Shown in pieces: positions 5,402 through 5,684 of a DNA stretch of 5,684 bases; the stretch's first letter is position 1, and each line of letters begins with the position of its first letter. Where the stretch lies: positions 1 through 5,684 of the forward strand of contig PLYW01000123.1 of the NCBI GenBank assembly GCA_003151875.1, given 5' to 3'. The stretch is from Acidobacteriaceae bacterium. Lineage in GTDB: Bacteria; Acidobacteriota; Terriglobia; Terriglobales; Acidobacteriaceae. The position numbers and the translations under genes were made by a program. The notes below the pieces were generated by a model. That model searched no databases. It was given only the letters and a program-made list of their open reading frames with translations, and was not told the origin of the DNA.

Positions 5402-5684
5402 TTGGCGCTGGCCGGCACCAAAACGACGAGTACTGCTTTGACTACCCCAGTCGACGAACAAGTTTTGTTGGACGACAGTAGCGCTGCGAAATCTTCCACC
5501 TTGTGGCAAACGCTCAAGCCGTTCGGCTGGCAAGGGTTGTTGTTGGTCGCGGTCTTGGTTGCGCTATACGCACCGGTTTTGAAGACTCTGGTTCGTCAGT
5601 GGTACAACGACGCCGACTATTCTCACGGATTTCTAGTTCCCTTACTGACGCTTTACTTGCTCTGGCAGAGGCGGGAAAAGTTGG
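5402..5684 (+). CDS. exosortase N-terminus (partial, runs off the window)
   Basis: The first 94 residues of an exosortase (EpsH/XrtA-type; archaeosortase/exosortase superfamily), a polytopic inner-membrane cysteine protease-transpeptidase that cleaves the PEP-CTERM sorting signal of exported proteins, usually in organisms making exopolysaccharide. Seen: a Thr/Ser/Asp-rich soluble segment (1-42), a first hydrophobic helix at about 44-62, then WYNDADYSHGFLVPLLTLYL (67-86) followed by LWQRREKL. The 'DYSHGFLVP' box and W-R-R ending are the family's N-terminal hallmark. The catalytic Cys, Arg and His lie beyond the window, so activity and subtype cannot be judged. The start is TTG 5402, with AGGGAG 9 nt upstream and an in-frame stop at 5393; later TTG codons (5438, 5465, 5468) are alternatives that would shorten the soluble extension. 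It is transcribed divergently from the sugar operon. Confidence 0.85.
   Translation, partial: MALAGTKTTSTALTTPVDEQVLLDDSSAAKSSTLWQTLKPFGWQGLLLVAVLVALYAPVLKTLVRQWYNDADYSHGFLVPLLTLYLLWQRREKL

Overview
The window is about 5.7 kb of bacterial chromosome with moderately high GC. It carries the tail of one housekeeping gene, five complete protein genes and the front of a seventh gene that runs off the right edge. No RNA gene, IS element or CRISPR array is visible. An exosortase next to nucleotide-sugar genes, the base composition and the frequent GTG/TTG starts fit a Gram-negative exopolysaccharide producer. Acidobacteriota is my best guess, but that is inference from style and cannot be proved here.

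Left part (1-1921, + strand): the first 41 bases read as the last residues of a YchF/OLA1-type ATPase (C-terminal TGS domain). A 172-nt gap follows, with an operator-like inverted repeat. Next is a 313-aa membrane protein I cannot name: TM helix, extracytoplasmic beta-rich domain, second TM helix, helical TPR-like tail. About 34 nt later comes a ZIP-family divalent metal transporter. Its stop codon lies only 2 nt from the stop of the convergent operon.

Middle (4915-1924, - strand): a tight three-gene operon runs nucleotide-sugar dehydrogenase, then an NAD-dependent epimerase/dehydratase of the extended SDR family, then a cytoplasmic GT2 glycosyltransferase of the DPM1-like type. The genes overlap by 4 nt (ATGA) and 1 nt (TAGTG), so they are probably translationally coupled. 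Together they plausibly make a UDP-uronic acid, convert it to another nucleotide sugar, and transfer a sugar to a lipid carrier or glycan intermediate.

Right part (4916-5684): a 486-nt divergent intergenic region holds a perfect 7-2-7 palindrome and a plausible sigma70 promoter. A + strand gene with a TTG start follows. Its visible 94 residues match the N-terminus of an exosortase (EpsH/XrtA-type), the membrane protease-transpeptidase that processes PEP-CTERM proteins and is typically encoded with exopolysaccharide genes. The sugar operon and the exosortase therefore probably belong to one surface-polysaccharide locus transcribed outward from the shared control region.

No clearly undescribed multi-gene system is visible. 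The least explained items are the 313-aa membrane protein, the two palindromes and the Cys substitution in the epimerase nucleotide-binding loop.
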